Origin: Pacificoceanicola onchidii
Lineage (GTDB): Bacteria > Pseudomonadota > Alphaproteobacteria > Rhodobacterales > Rhodobacteraceae
Assembly (NCBI RefSeq): GCF_004804335.1
Contig: NZ_SRXY01000001.1
Span: 310,001-374,000, forward strand
DNA length: 64,000 bases
Direction: 5' to 3'
In this document: piece by piece, positions 18,190 through 26,637 of the stretch
How positions within the stretch are numbered: position 1 is the stretch's first letter
How the letters are laid out: each line of letters starts with the position of its first letter
The notes under the pieces: model-generated
The model's database searches: none
What the model was told of the DNA's origin: nothing
The model's input: only the letters and a program-made list of their open reading frames with translations
Position numbers and translations under genes: made by a program

Positions 18190-18217
18190 GGCCGCACGGA
18201 CCGAAATCCGTGCGGCC
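18190..18217 (-). promoter_or_regulatory. Perfect 11-bp intercistronic hairpin
   Basis: GGCCGCACGGA pairs perfectly with TCCGTGCGGCC around a 6-nt loop, between the FNT stop and the start of the kinase fusion. There is no U-run, so it is more likely an mRNA-stabilising or processing element that lowers downstream expression than a full terminator. Confidence 0.55.
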
Positions 18218-18236
18218 GGTTGGCGAGAGTTCGGGC

Positions 18237-19064
18237 TTATTCCGCCGGAACACCCTTGGGCTCACGCGCCGGGCTGGTCTTGTAGTAGGTGGAGTAGAGC
18301 ATCGCACCCACGAAGGTCAGGCCGCCGACAAGGTTGCCGATCACGGTCGGGATCTCGTTGTAGAGCAGGTAATCACCCCAGGTGAAATCCGCGCCCATCA
18401 GGATACCGATCGGGAACAGGAACATGTTCACGATGGAGTGCTCGAAGCCCATGTAGAAGAAGATCAGGATCGGCATCCACATGGCCATGATCTTGCCGGA
18501 GGTGGAGGTCGACATCATCGCGGCAACCACGCCGGTCGAGACCATCCAGTTGCACATCACGGCGCGGATGAAGAGCGTCAGCATACCGCCGCCGCCCGCT
18601 TCGGCATAGCCCACGGTCCGCGCGTGCCCGATGTCCATCAGCTTCTGTCCGACCGCGTTCGGCTCCGTGGTGAAGCCCATGGTCAGGGTGATGGTGATGA
18701 ACACCGCCGTGGTAAAGGCCCCGGCAAAGTTGCCGACGAAAACAAGGCCCCAGTTGCGCCACAGCGCTTTCATGTCCACGCCGGGGCGTTTGTCGATGAC
18801 CGCCAGAGGAACCAGCGTGAAAACCCCTGTCAGCAGGTCATAGCCCAGCAGGTAGAGCGTACAGAAGCCGACCGGGAACAGCAGCGCGCCTATGATGAAA
18901 TGACCGGTTTGAACGGCGATGGTGACAGCAAAGGCCGCGGCCAGTGCCAGGATCGCGCCTGCCATATATGACCGGATCAGCGTATCCTTGGTGGACATCA
19001 GCGCTTTCTTCGCGCCGGCGTCTACCATTTGAGCAGAGAACTCCGCAGGTGTTACATATGACAT
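18237..19064 (-). CDS. Formate/nitrite transporter family channel (NirC/FocA type)
   Basis: The 275 residues form six hydrophobic helices of the FNT fold, with family-typical stretches such as NWGLVFVGNFAGAF (P/NxGxxxxGN), RAVMCNWMV and FEHSIVNMFLFP. The N-terminal TPAEFSAQMVDAGAKKA is the usual cytoplasmic helix. FNT channels pass formate, nitrite or hydrosulfide. Here, divergence from a NirA-type reductase favours nitrite. It is the first gene of the minus-strand set followed by the kinase fusion, cyanase and crcB. Confidence 0.92.
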   Translation of the reverse strand: MSYVTPAEFSAQMVDAGAKKALMSTKDTLIRSYMAGAILALAAAFAVTIAVQTGHFIIGALLFPVGFCTLYLLGYDLLTGVFTLVPLAVIDKRPGVDMKALWRNWGLVFVGNFAGAFTTAVFITITLTMGFTTEPNAVGQKLMDIGHARTVGYAEAGGGGMLTLFIRAVMCNWMVSTGVVAAMMSTSTSGKIMAMWMPILIFFYMGFEHSIVNMFLFPIGILMGADFTWGDYLLYNEIPTVIGNLVGGLTFVGAMLYSTYYKTSPAREPKGVPAE

Positions 19065-19959
19065 TTCAGTTCAGTTCCTCTTTTGTGAGTATCCTGGCCT
19101 AACGAAAGGGAGCAGGCTTGGATGGAATTGCTGAAAACGGGCAGCCCGTATTTCAGACGATCCGAGACGATTTATGCGTGCCGGAAGACACAGATTTAGA
19201 ACCCGCATGACGCGGTGATTGATCGCATAGGGGGAACAAGACACACCCGCAGGTGCAATCGCAGAAATCTAAGTATTCTGGCACGCAGCGCCGTTGCTGC
19301 GGTCGTTTACCCGGCCCGTGTATAACCAAACGCGGGCCTGATTTTGGCCGTTAGGCGCTGACTTCATCGCCAGTCGCATTTCAAGCAGAGCGGGTGGAGA
19401 TAAAACTTGTCAAACTGTTTTCCATAAAGGCCCCCGGCAAAAAGGGACGGCTGGACAGAAATTGATGACTATTTAGGCAATTTCCGGCACGCAATGCGCT
19501 TATTTCACCACAATATGATGCTGCAGCGCAGAAATGATTCTATGCCGCGCCGCAGAATCGGAATGGGATCCGAGCGCGTTCCCGGCCTTGTGCGGGCGCG
19601 GGGCGCGCGCTCAACACCCACAGACCGCCCGCATTTTGCCCGCTTTTGCATATTATTCAGTCTTCCCGCCGCGGAACCCGCGCAGCAGCCCGGTTTTTGC
19701 CTGCGCCACGCTTGCCTCCCCGGATTGCTGTGCTTTGCTTTGTTCAAGACGCGCACTTGTGCGCTTCGGGCAACGAGGCCCGGCGCAGCGCACAAAGCGC
19801 GGCCCTGATTTCGGACAGTGGCGTCCGGTTCCCGTGTTGGCAGAGGCTCTGCGCCCCTTGGCCCACACGCACATCTTTCTCCCCGCGCCCACGCGCGTCC
19901 CCAGCAACACACGGGTTTGCGGCCTTGCCGGTCTGCCCGTGGATCACGGAGGCAGGAAC
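19065..19959. other. 895-bp divergent region between the FNT gene and nirA-like gene
   Basis: This unusually long gap separates the two halves of the nitrogen cluster. The left part (to about 19,500) is more AT-rich, as expected for two divergent promoters. The right part is GC-rich and has open frames on both strands, but they have neither ribosome sites nor protein-like composition, so I treat it as a long untranslated leader. An imperfect sigma54-like match lies near 19,485. I see no riboswitch that I can name. Confidence 0.5.
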
Positions 19960-21702
19960 ATGTCCCAAGCAGCGACAGGATTTACCAGCGAACAGCAAAG
20001 CTACCTGATCGACGTTCTCACCAAGCTCAATCTGAACCAGGCGTTTCAGGCGGGCGGCGGGTCCGGCGCGGCCGAGGAGGCCACCGTCTACGGCGTGCCG
20101 CTGGAGGATCTGGCGAAGGAAGAGGTTGCGAAATACAACATGCACCCGCTCGACATGTGGCACATGGTCGAGGCATGGGAGGCAGAGGGGCATCAGGCCG
20201 CCGGTCTCGACAATTTCCTCCTGCGGCATCTGGGGTTTTTTGACGTCCGCCCCGCTCAGGAAGGCTACATGATGCGGATGCGCTGCCCCGGCAACATCCT
20301 GCGCGGCGACCAGATGAGTGTGATGGGCGAAATCGCCGAAGCCCATGCGGGCGGCTATTCCCACGTCACCACGCGCGGCAGCCTGCAACTGCGCGAGATC
20401 ATGCCCGGCAACATCATTCCGATCATCGAGAAGATGCAGGCGGTTGGCCTGACAGCACAGGGCACCGGGGCCGACAGCGCCCGGAACCTGACCGTCTCGC
20501 CCCTCGCCGGGGTTGATCCGCTGGAACTGATCGACCTGCGCCCGCAGGTGGCGCGGCTGAGCCTGCGCATCCTGCGCACCCGCGAATTGCAGGGCATCCC
20601 ACGCAAGTTCAACATCTCCTTTGACGGCGCGGGGCATATCTCCTGCGTCTCCGACACCAACGACATCTGCTTTCAGGCGGTAGAGATCGGCGAGAACGAA
20701 CAGGGGATCGAGCCGGGCATCTGGCTGCGCATCGCGCTTGGCGGCATCACCGGCCACAAGGATTTCGCACGGGCCACCGAGCTGGCCTGCCGCCCGGAGG
20801 AGGCGGTTGATGTGGCCGAGGCGATGCTGCGGGTCTTTGTCGAACACGGCAACCGCCGCAACCGGGCCAAGGCGCGGCTGAAATACCTGCTTGATGGCAA
20901 AGGGGTCGAGTGGTTCTGCCAGATGACCCAGGAAAAGCTCGATGCACAGGCGCGCGGCGTGGCGCTGCACAGGCTGCCGGACAGTCTGGGCGCGCCGCGC
21001 CCCCCGATAGATCGCCGCGCCCATATCGGCATTCACAAACAGAAGAACGGGCTGAATTACGTCGGCGTGGCGCTGGAACTGGGCCGCATGTCCGCCGAGC
21101 AGATGCGCGAACTGGGCCGGATCGCGATGACCTATGGCGACAATGACCTGCGTTTGACGGTCTGGCAGAACCCGCTGATCCTTGGCGTTTCGGATGAAAA
21201 CCTGCCACCGCTGCGCGCGGCGCTGGCGGCGGTTGGATTGAGCGATGAGGCCTCGTCCTTTGCGGCGGGCGCGGTGGCCTGCACCGGCAAATGGGCCTGC
21301 AAGCTCGCGCAGGCCTATACCAAGGCTGACGCGCTTGCGATTGTGCGGCATCTGGAAGACAAGTTCACGCTTGAGACCCCGATCAACATCCATCTGACCG
21401 GCTGCCCCAACTCCTGCGCCCAGCATTATATCGGTGACATCGGCCTTGTCGGCACAGCCACGCCGGGCGGCGGCGAGGGCTATAGCATCGTTCTGGGCGG
21501 CGGCTCTGACATGGATCAGGGGCTGGCCCGCCCTCTCTGCGGCCCGGTTCCCGGCGATGCGGTCATCGGCATCCTGGACCATGTCATCGGGCGCTACATA
21601 GCCGAACGCGCACCTGATCAGACCTTCCTCGACTACACCCGCAGCCTCAGTGACGAGGCCCTGCAAAGCCTTGTCCCGCAGGACATGGCCATCGCCAGCT
21701 GA
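19960..21702 (+). CDS. NirA-type siroheme nitrite/sulfite reductase
   Basis: The ATG at 19960 follows GGAGG and gives 580 residues. The four cysteines that hold the [4Fe-4S]-siroheme centre are at 441, 447 (CTGKWAC) and 482, 486 (CPNSC). Two ferredoxin-like half-domains and two reductase domains occur in the usual order; HVTTRGSLQLREI matches the conserved siroheme-binding region. The family reduces nitrite to ammonia or sulfite to sulfide by six electrons. The neighbouring FNT channel suggests nitrite; the flavoprotein behind it, a CysJ-like partner, keeps sulfite possible. A longer upstream reading frame is open but not supported. Confidence 0.9.
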   Translation: MSQAATGFTSEQQSYLIDVLTKLNLNQAFQAGGGSGAAEEATVYGVPLEDLAKEEVAKYNMHPLDMWHMVEAWEAEGHQAAGLDNFLLRHLGFFDVRPAQEGYMMRMRCPGNILRGDQMSVMGEIAEAHAGGYSHVTTRGSLQLREIMPGNIIPIIEKMQAVGLTAQGTGADSARNLTVSPLAGVDPLELIDLRPQVARLSLRILRTRELQGIPRKFNISFDGAGHISCVSDTNDICFQAVEIGENEQGIEPGIWLRIALGGITGHKDFARATELACRPEEAVDVAEAMLRVFVEHGNRRNRAKARLKYLLDGKGVEWFCQMTQEKLDAQARGVALHRLPDSLGAPRPPIDRRAHIGIHKQKNGLNYVGVALELGRMSAEQMRELGRIAMTYGDNDLRLTVWQNPLILGVSDENLPPLRAALAAVGLSDEASSFAAGAVACTGKWACKLAQAYTKADALAIVRHLEDKFTLETPINIHLTGCPNSCAQHYIGDIGLVGTATPGGGEGYSIVLGGGSDMDQGLARPLCGPVPGDAVIGILDHVIGRYIAERAPDQTFLDYTRSLSDEALQSLVPQDMAIAS

Positions 21703-21729
21703 CCTCCAGACCCAACCGGATATTGCATC

Positions 21730-23484
21730 ATGACCGCCCAAGACCCGAAAATTCTCGAAAACCTGGCCACGGCCATTGGCCAGACCCACGGCATAACTCC
21801 GGCCACCTTCATCCCCGAGGACGCCCCCTTTGACGAGGCCCAGCGGCATTGGCTCAATGGCCTGCTCAGCGGGCTCCACGCGATTGCCTCGGCCTCGGCG
21901 AGCGGCGGCCCTGCGGCGGAGACAGGCACTGCGCTGACCATTCTTTATGGGTCGCAATCGGGCAATTCCGAAGTGCTCTCCAAGGCGCTGCGCAAATTCG
22001 CCAAGACCCAAGGCTTTGACGCCACGGTCACCGCGCTGGACGATCTTCAGGTGTCGGACCTGTCCGCCATCAACCACCTGCTGATCGTCGCGGCCACCTT
22101 TGGCGTGGGCGAGCCGACGGACAATGCGGTCAAGTTCTATGCCGCCCTGATGGACGAGGCCGCGCCGGAGCTGCCCGCAACTCTCAACTTCAGCGTTCTG
22201 GGCCTTGGCGATTCCAGCTATGCAGACTTCAACCAGACCGCGCGCGACATTGACCGCCGCCTGGGCGAGTTGGGCGCAACGCGGGCGGCAGACGCGGTGT
22301 TCTGCGATGTGGATTTCGAGGATGACTTCGCCGCCTGGCGCGACGCCACCTTTGCCAGTACGCCGTTCAAATCCGCCGCCGGGGCCGCTTCCGCGCCCGA
22401 GCCTACCACCGCCGGTCCGGCCTTTGACAAGACTCATCCCTTCATGGCGACCTTGATCGCCTCGGACCGTCTCAGCGGGGCGGCTTCGGCCAAATGCGTC
22501 AATCATATCGAGCTGTCGCTGGCCGGGGGCGGCGAAGATCTGGACTATGCGGTGGGCGACGCTTTGGGCGTCTGGCCGATGAACTGCCCGCGCGAGGTGC
22601 AGCAGGTTCTGGACGCGACGGGGCTGAGCGGCAAGGAAACCGTGACGCTGAAGACCGGCCCCGCGCCACTGCGCGCGGCCCTGCTGACCCGGCTGGACCT
22701 GCAAACCGTCACGCCGAAGACACTGGAGGCCTGGGGCGTGGAGAAAAAGGCCGACGATGACCATATCATCGACCTGTTGCAGGCAGGTCCGGGCCTTGAT
22801 GCGCAGGCTCTGGCCGACGGCATGCGCGCGCTGCAACCCCGTCTCTACTCGATTTCCTCCAGCCCCAAGGCCCACCCCGGCGAGGTGCATCTGACCGTGG
22901 GCGAGGTGCGCTATGCGATGCATGACAGCGACCGCAAAGGCGTGGCCTCAACCTACCTGGGCGAGCGGCTCGCCGTGGGCGGAAGCCTTGGCGTCTACGT
23001 GCAGAAATCGGCGCATTTCCATATCCCCGAAGACGACAGCGTGCCCCTGATCATGATTGGCCCCGGCACCGGCATCGCCCCGTTCCGGGCTTTCCTTGAA
23101 GAGCGCGAGGCGCGCGGCGCGGACGGTCGGAACTGGCTGTTCTTCGGCGATCAGCACGAGGCCTGCGATTACCTCTACCGGGAGCAGATCGAAGGCTGGA
23201 TCGAAAACGGCGTTCTGGACAAGGCCAGCCTCGCCTGGTCACGGGACACTGCGGACAAGGTCTATGTGCAGACTTTGCTGAAACAGGATGGCAAGGCGGT
23301 GTTCGAATGGCTGGAGAGCGGCGCGGCGGTCTATATCTGCGGCGACGCCAGCCGCATGGCCACAGATGTCGACCGCACCCTGCGCGAGATCATCGCAGAG
23401 CACGGCGGCAAAACCGATGTGGAGGTCGCTGCCTATATGGACCAGCTCACCGCCACACACCGCTATCAGCGGGATGTGTATTGA
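21730..23484 (+). CDS. CysJ-like NADPH flavoprotein, electron donor to the reductase
   Basis: This 584-residue protein has an FMN-binding flavodoxin domain (TILYGSQSGNSEV near residue 75; LGLGDSSYADF), a linking FAD domain (RLYSISSSPKAHPGE and GVASTYLGERL) and an NADPH domain (MIGPGTGIAPFRAFLEER; YICGDASRMA). It ends in the conserved aromatic RYQRDVY, typical of the CysJ/cytochrome P450 reductase family. It begins 27 bp after the siroheme reductase and probably passes NADPH electrons to it. An N-terminal ~70-residue helical extension precedes the flavodoxin domain. Confidence 0.93.
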   Translation: MTAQDPKILENLATAIGQTHGITPATFIPEDAPFDEAQRHWLNGLLSGLHAIASASASGGPAAETGTALTILYGSQSGNSEVLSKALRKFAKTQGFDATVTALDDLQVSDLSAINHLLIVAATFGVGEPTDNAVKFYAALMDEAAPELPATLNFSVLGLGDSSYADFNQTARDIDRRLGELGATRAADAVFCDVDFEDDFAAWRDATFASTPFKSAAGAASAPEPTTAGPAFDKTHPFMATLIASDRLSGAASAKCVNHIELSLAGGGEDLDYAVGDALGVWPMNCPREVQQVLDATGLSGKETVTLKTGPAPLRAALLTRLDLQTVTPKTLEAWGVEKKADDDHIIDLLQAGPGLDAQALADGMRALQPRLYSISSSPKAHPGEVHLTVGEVRYAMHDSDRKGVASTYLGERLAVGGSLGVYVQKSAHFHIPEDDSVPLIMIGPGTGIAPFRAFLEEREARGADGRNWLFFGDQHEACDYLYREQIEGWIENGVLDKASLAWSRDTADKVYVQTLLKQDGKAVFEWLESGAAVYICGDASRMATDVDRTLREIIAEHGGKTDVEVAAYMDQLTATHRYQRDVY

Positions 23485-23537
23485 GCCGCGGCGTTCAGGC
23501 GGTGTCTTTGGGTCCGAAGGGGGCGGAGATCACACCC

Positions 23538-23558
23538 GTCCCGGACTTGATCCGGGAC
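23538..23558. repeat. Dispersed palindrome, copy 1
   Basis: GTCCCGGA-CTTGA-TCCGGGAC is a perfect 8-bp stem in the gap between the flavoprotein gene and msrA. The same element in reverse orientation, slightly decayed, is at 58081-58100, and a looser relative is at 972-990. It looks like a REP-type intergenic palindrome. Confidence 0.6.
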
Positions 23559-23660
23559 CTCATGGCTGAAGTATAAGTCGCGCCTGAGGAGACGGGGAAC
23601 GGTCGCAGCCAAACCCAAGAAATCCGCGTTCTTGCCCCACAGACGCCACGCCGCAAACGC

Positions 23661-24167
23661 TTACGCGCTCTTGACCGCACGCTTCGGCAGAACCCAATCC
23701 GCGCGCGGGAAATGGCAGGTGTAGCCATTGGGAATACGCTCCAGGTAATCCTGATGCTCCGGCTCCGCTTCCCAGAAATCGCCCACAGGCTCCACTTCCG
23801 TCACCACCTTGCCCGGCCAATGCCCGGAGGCCTCGACATCGGCGATGGTCTCCAAAGCGCAGGCCCGCTGCGCGTCATCGACATAGTAGATCGCCGAACG
23901 ATAGCTCATCCCCCGGTCATTGCCCTGCCGGTTCACCGTGGTCGGATCATGAATCTGGAAGAAGAACTCCAGCAAGTCCCGATACGAAATCCGCGCCGGG
24001 TCAAACACGATCTCGATCCCTTCCGCGTGGGTGCCATGGTTGCGGTAGGTGGCATTGGCCACATCGCCGCCGGTATAGCCCACGCGAGTTTTCTCCACGC
24101 CATCAAGCTTGCGGATCAGATCCTGCATGCCCCAGAAACAACCTCCTGCCAGAACAGCCCGCTCCAT
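23661..24167 (-). CDS. msrA: Peptide methionine-(S)-S-oxide reductase MsrA
   Basis: This 168-residue enzyme has the active-site motif GCFWG with catalytic Cys10, GYTGG, and [18 protein letters not shown], all typical of MsrA. No separate signal peptide is present, so it is cytoplasmic and repairs oxidised methionine. Its ATG overlaps the msrB stop by ATGA, so the two stereospecific reductases are co-translated. Confidence 0.97.
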   Translation of the reverse strand: MERAVLAGGCFWGMQDLIRKLDGVEKTRVGYTGGDVANATYRNHGTHAEGIEIVFDPARISYRDLLEFFFQIHDPTTVNRQGNDRGMSYRSAIYYVDDAQRACALETIADVEASGHWPGKVVTEVEPVGDFWEAEPEHQDYLERIPNGYTCHFPRADWVLPKRAVKSA

Positions 24168-24616
24168 CAGCTCACCTCCTCAACCTGATCCACATATTGG
24201 CCGTAGCCCTCGGCCTCCATCTCCTCGCGCGGGATAAACCGCAGCGAGGCGGAGTTGATGCAATACCGCAAGCCACCCTGATCCATCGGCCCATCGGGGA
24301 ACACATGCCCCAGATGACTGTCGCCATGGGCCGAGCGCACCTCGGTGCGGATCATCCCGTGCGTCGTATCACGAAGCTCCACGATATTGTCCGGCTCAAT
24401 CGGTTTGACGAAACTGGGCCAGCCACAGCCGCTCTCGTACTTGGCGGCGCTGGCAAACAAAGGCTCGCCGGAGACAATATCGACGTAAATCCCGGTTTCC
24501 TTGTTGTCGAGGTATGCGCCAGTGCCTGGGCGTTCCGTACCGTTCTCCTGCGTCACCCGGTATTGCTCGGGGCTGAGGCTCTCGATCACCTCGGTGCGGC
24601 GTTCATACTTGGCCAT
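24167..24616 (-). CDS. msrB: Peptide methionine-(R)-S-oxide reductase MsrB
   Basis: The start at 24616 is fixed by AGGAGG; the open frame continues nine codons upstream without a site. The 149 residues carry SGCGWPSF (resolving Cys64) and RYCINSASL (catalytic Cys119), plus [10 protein letters not shown]. The two CxxC pairs that bind structural zinc in many MsrB enzymes are not seen, so this is a zinc-free type. It is translationally coupled to msrA. Confidence 0.96.
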   Translation of the reverse strand: MAKYERRTEVIESLSPEQYRVTQENGTERPGTGAYLDNKETGIYVDIVSGEPLFASAAKYESGCGWPSFVKPIEPDNIVELRDTTHGMIRTEVRSAHGDSHLGHVFPDGPMDQGGLRYCINSASLRFIPREEMEAEGYGQYVDQVEEVS

Positions 24617-24677
24617 GCGCGTCCTCCTGATGTCCATGCCCATTAGATGGGTTAAATCAGGCGAATTGCAATCACCC

Positions 24678-25718
24678 TCACAAAGCCGTCAGCCGCCCCA
24701 CAGCCCAGCGCGCCGCATCGCGCACCGTCTCATCCGCATCCTCGCACAAAGCCTGCACCACCGGGCGCAAAGCCGCCTGCCCCGAGTTGCCAATCGCATA
24801 ACAGACATTGCGCACAAACCGATCCCGCCCGATCCGCTTGATCGGCGAGCCGGAAAACCGCGCCCGGAATCCCGCATCATCGAGACCCGCCAGCTCTGCC
24901 AGCTCCGGCGCAAGCAGATCTTCCCGCGCGTGGTATTTCACCTCCGCCGCCGTTTGCGCAAACTTGTTCCACGGACAGGCGGCCAGACAATCGTCACAGC
25001 CGTAAATCCGATTGCCCAAACCCGCACGCAAGTCCTCCGCCACGGGACCATGATGCTCAATCGTGAGGTAAGAAATGCAGCGCCGCGCATCGAGCTGATA
25101 AGGCGCAGGAAAAGCATCCGTGGGACACACATCCAAACAGGCCCGGCACGACCCGCAATGATCCACCTCCACCCCGTCCGCCGGCAAATCAACCGTGGTG
25201 AAGATACAGCCCAGAAAGAACCAACTGCCCAACCGGCGGCTCACCAGATTGGTGTGCTTGCCCTGCCAGCCCAGCCCCGCCGCCGCGCCCAAAGGCTTCT
25301 CCATCACAGGCGCAGTATCGATAAAAACCTTGATCTCGGTCTGAGGCCCCGCTTGCTCAATCAGCCAACGCCCCAGGCGCTTCAGCCGCTTCTTGACCAC
25401 ATCATGATAATCGCGGTGCTGCGCATAAACGCTGATCGCCGCCCGATCCGGCTGCGCCAAAATCGCCCTTGGATCATGCTCCGGACCATAATTCTCTGCC
25501 AACATAATCACCGAGCGCGCCTCAGGCCAAAGCGCATCCGGCGCGCCCCGCCAATGCATCCGCTCCGCCATCCAGCCCATCTGCCCATGCCACCCTTGGG
25601 CAACAAACTGCGCCAAACGCTCCGCCACCTGGGGCACATCCCCGGGCCTGCACACACGGCAATCGGAAAACCCGACCGCCGCCGCCTCGGCCTTCAGCGC
25701 TGTGGCCAGATCAGACAC
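24678..25718 (-). CDS. queG: Epoxyqueuosine reductase QueG
   Basis: The 346 residues match QueG: a cobalamin-binding N-terminal part ([20 protein letters not shown], with the catalytic Asp), two [4Fe-4S] clusters bound through [12 protein letters not shown] and [12 protein letters not shown] with additional cysteines, and a C-terminal HEAT-like repeat ([15 protein letters not shown]). It performs the last step of queuosine synthesis on tRNA. It is on the same strand as the GST upstream and the msr genes downstream, with modest gaps. Confidence 0.96.
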   Translation of the reverse strand: MSDLATALKAEAAAVGFSDCRVCRPGDVPQVAERLAQFVAQGWHGQMGWMAERMHWRGAPDALWPEARSVIMLAENYGPEHDPRAILAQPDRAAISVYAQHRDYHDVVKKRLKRLGRWLIEQAGPQTEIKVFIDTAPVMEKPLGAAAGLGWQGKHTNLVSRRLGSWFFLGCIFTTVDLPADGVEVDHCGSCRACLDVCPTDAFPAPYQLDARRCISYLTIEHHGPVAEDLRAGLGNRIYGCDDCLAACPWNKFAQTAAEVKYHAREDLLAPELAELAGLDDAGFRARFSGSPIKRIGRDRFVRNVCYAIGNSGQAALRPVVQALCEDADETVRDAARWAVGRLTAL

Positions 25719-25730
25719 GCCACACCCCCG

Positions 25731-25789
25731 CTTCTTTGGGCCAAAAATACCTCGGGGAGCGCGAGGGGCCGCGCCCCTCGTTCCCGCAT
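25731..25789. repeat. Dispersed intergenic repeat with adjoining palindrome
   Basis: The 27-bp core (25731-25757, beginning CTTCTTTGGGCC and ending ACCTCGGGG) recurs at 38526-38552 (inverted) and 38573-38598. Here it is followed by CGAGGGGC-CGC-GCCCCTCG, a perfect 8-bp stem. It lies between the GST and queG genes. Confidence 0.6.
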
Positions 25790-25796
25790 GTAGGCA

Positions 25797-26462
25797 TCAG
25801 AAATCCAGATCGGCATAATGCGCAGGCGGCGGGAAACCCGGAACCTGGTCGGCCAGAATGGACCGGAAGGCAGGGCGCGATTTGATCTTGGCGTACCAAT
25901 CCTTGACCACCTCTGAGCGGTTCCAGTCCACATCGCTGATGTAGTCCAAAGCAGACAGATGCGCCGCAGCGGCGAAATCCGCCAGCGTCATGCTGTCCCC
26001 AGCCAGCCAGCGCCGGTGATCCAGGAGCCAGGCCATGTAATCGAGATGATACTTGATCGCACGCGCGCCCGATTTGACGTTGCCGCTGTCCGGGAACCCG
26101 GCCTTCATCACCTTCTTGTTCACCCGCTCGTAGAGCAGCTTCGACGTGACCTCATTGTGGAACTTGTCGTCGAACCAGCCCACCAGCCGCCGCACCTCGT
26201 AGCGCGCATCGGCACTTTTCGGCATCAAGGGCGGCTCGGGGTATTTCTCCTCGATCCATTCGCAAATGGCGGCGCTTTCGGCCATGGTCTTGCCGTCGAT
26301 CTTCAGCACCGGCACTTTCGCCGCCGGGTTGCGGCGCAGGAAATCCGCGTCTTTTTCCCAGTACCGCTCCTCGTGCAGTTTGCACTCGATCTTCTTCTCG
26401 GCAAGGCTCAGGCGCACCTTGCGGCAAAAGGGAGACAGGGGAACGTGGTAAAGCTCGGCCAT
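25797..26462 (-). CDS. Glutathione S-transferase family protein
   Basis: This 221-residue protein has the thioredoxin-like GST N-domain: MAELYHVPLSPFCRKVRLSL with a CRK that takes the place of the CxxC/Ser motif, and the cis-Pro glutathione site NPAAKVPVL then ESAAICEWIEEKYP. A helical C-terminal domain follows with LAGDSMTLADFAAAAHLS, the conserved N-capping box of GSTs. Substrate is unknown. It probably starts the minus-strand series GST-queG-msrB-msrA. Confidence 0.92.
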   Translation of the reverse strand: MAELYHVPLSPFCRKVRLSLAEKKIECKLHEERYWEKDADFLRRNPAAKVPVLKIDGKTMAESAAICEWIEEKYPEPPLMPKSADARYEVRRLVGWFDDKFHNEVTSKLLYERVNKKVMKAGFPDSGNVKSGARAIKYHLDYMAWLLDHRRWLAGDSMTLADFAAAAHLSALDYISDVDWNRSEVVKDWYAKIKSRPAFRSILADQVPGFPPPAHYADLDF

Positions 26463-26539
26463 TTGGAACCTGCGGGAGAATGAATGCCCTCCCTAATTGC
26501 AGCGAAAGCGCGCCGGATTCAAGCAGGCAAGCGGGGCAA

Positions 26540-26608
26540 AGCCCCGCCCTACCGGCTCTCTGCGTGAAACGGCAAGGACCCGCGCAGACATACCTGTAGG
26601 GCGGGGCT
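26540..26608. repeat. 13-bp perfect inverted repeat flanking a short spacer
   Basis: AGCCCCGCCCTAC (26540-26552) and GTAGGGCGGGGCT (26596-26608) are perfect inverted copies 43 bp apart, each with additional local GC-rich self-complementarity. They lie between the TPR fusion gene and the GST gene and resemble the dispersed GTAGGGCGGGG elements common in Rhodobacteraceae. Confidence 0.55.
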
Positions 26609-26637
26609 CCGACCCGCCACCGCGCGAAGGTAAACTC

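Noticed and set aside
19485..19502. Sigma54-like promoter CGGCACGCAATGCGCT upstream of the nirA-like gene
   Set aside because: GG and GC have the right spacing, but T at -26 and TT before GC are missing, and it is 460 bp from the start codon. Without start mapping this is not strong enough to call.
19744..22923. A 1059-codon minus-strand frame opposite the NirA and flavoprotein genes
   Set aside because: Same antisense artefact: both plus-strand proteins have complete cofactor motifs, and the antisense translation has no recognisable domain.
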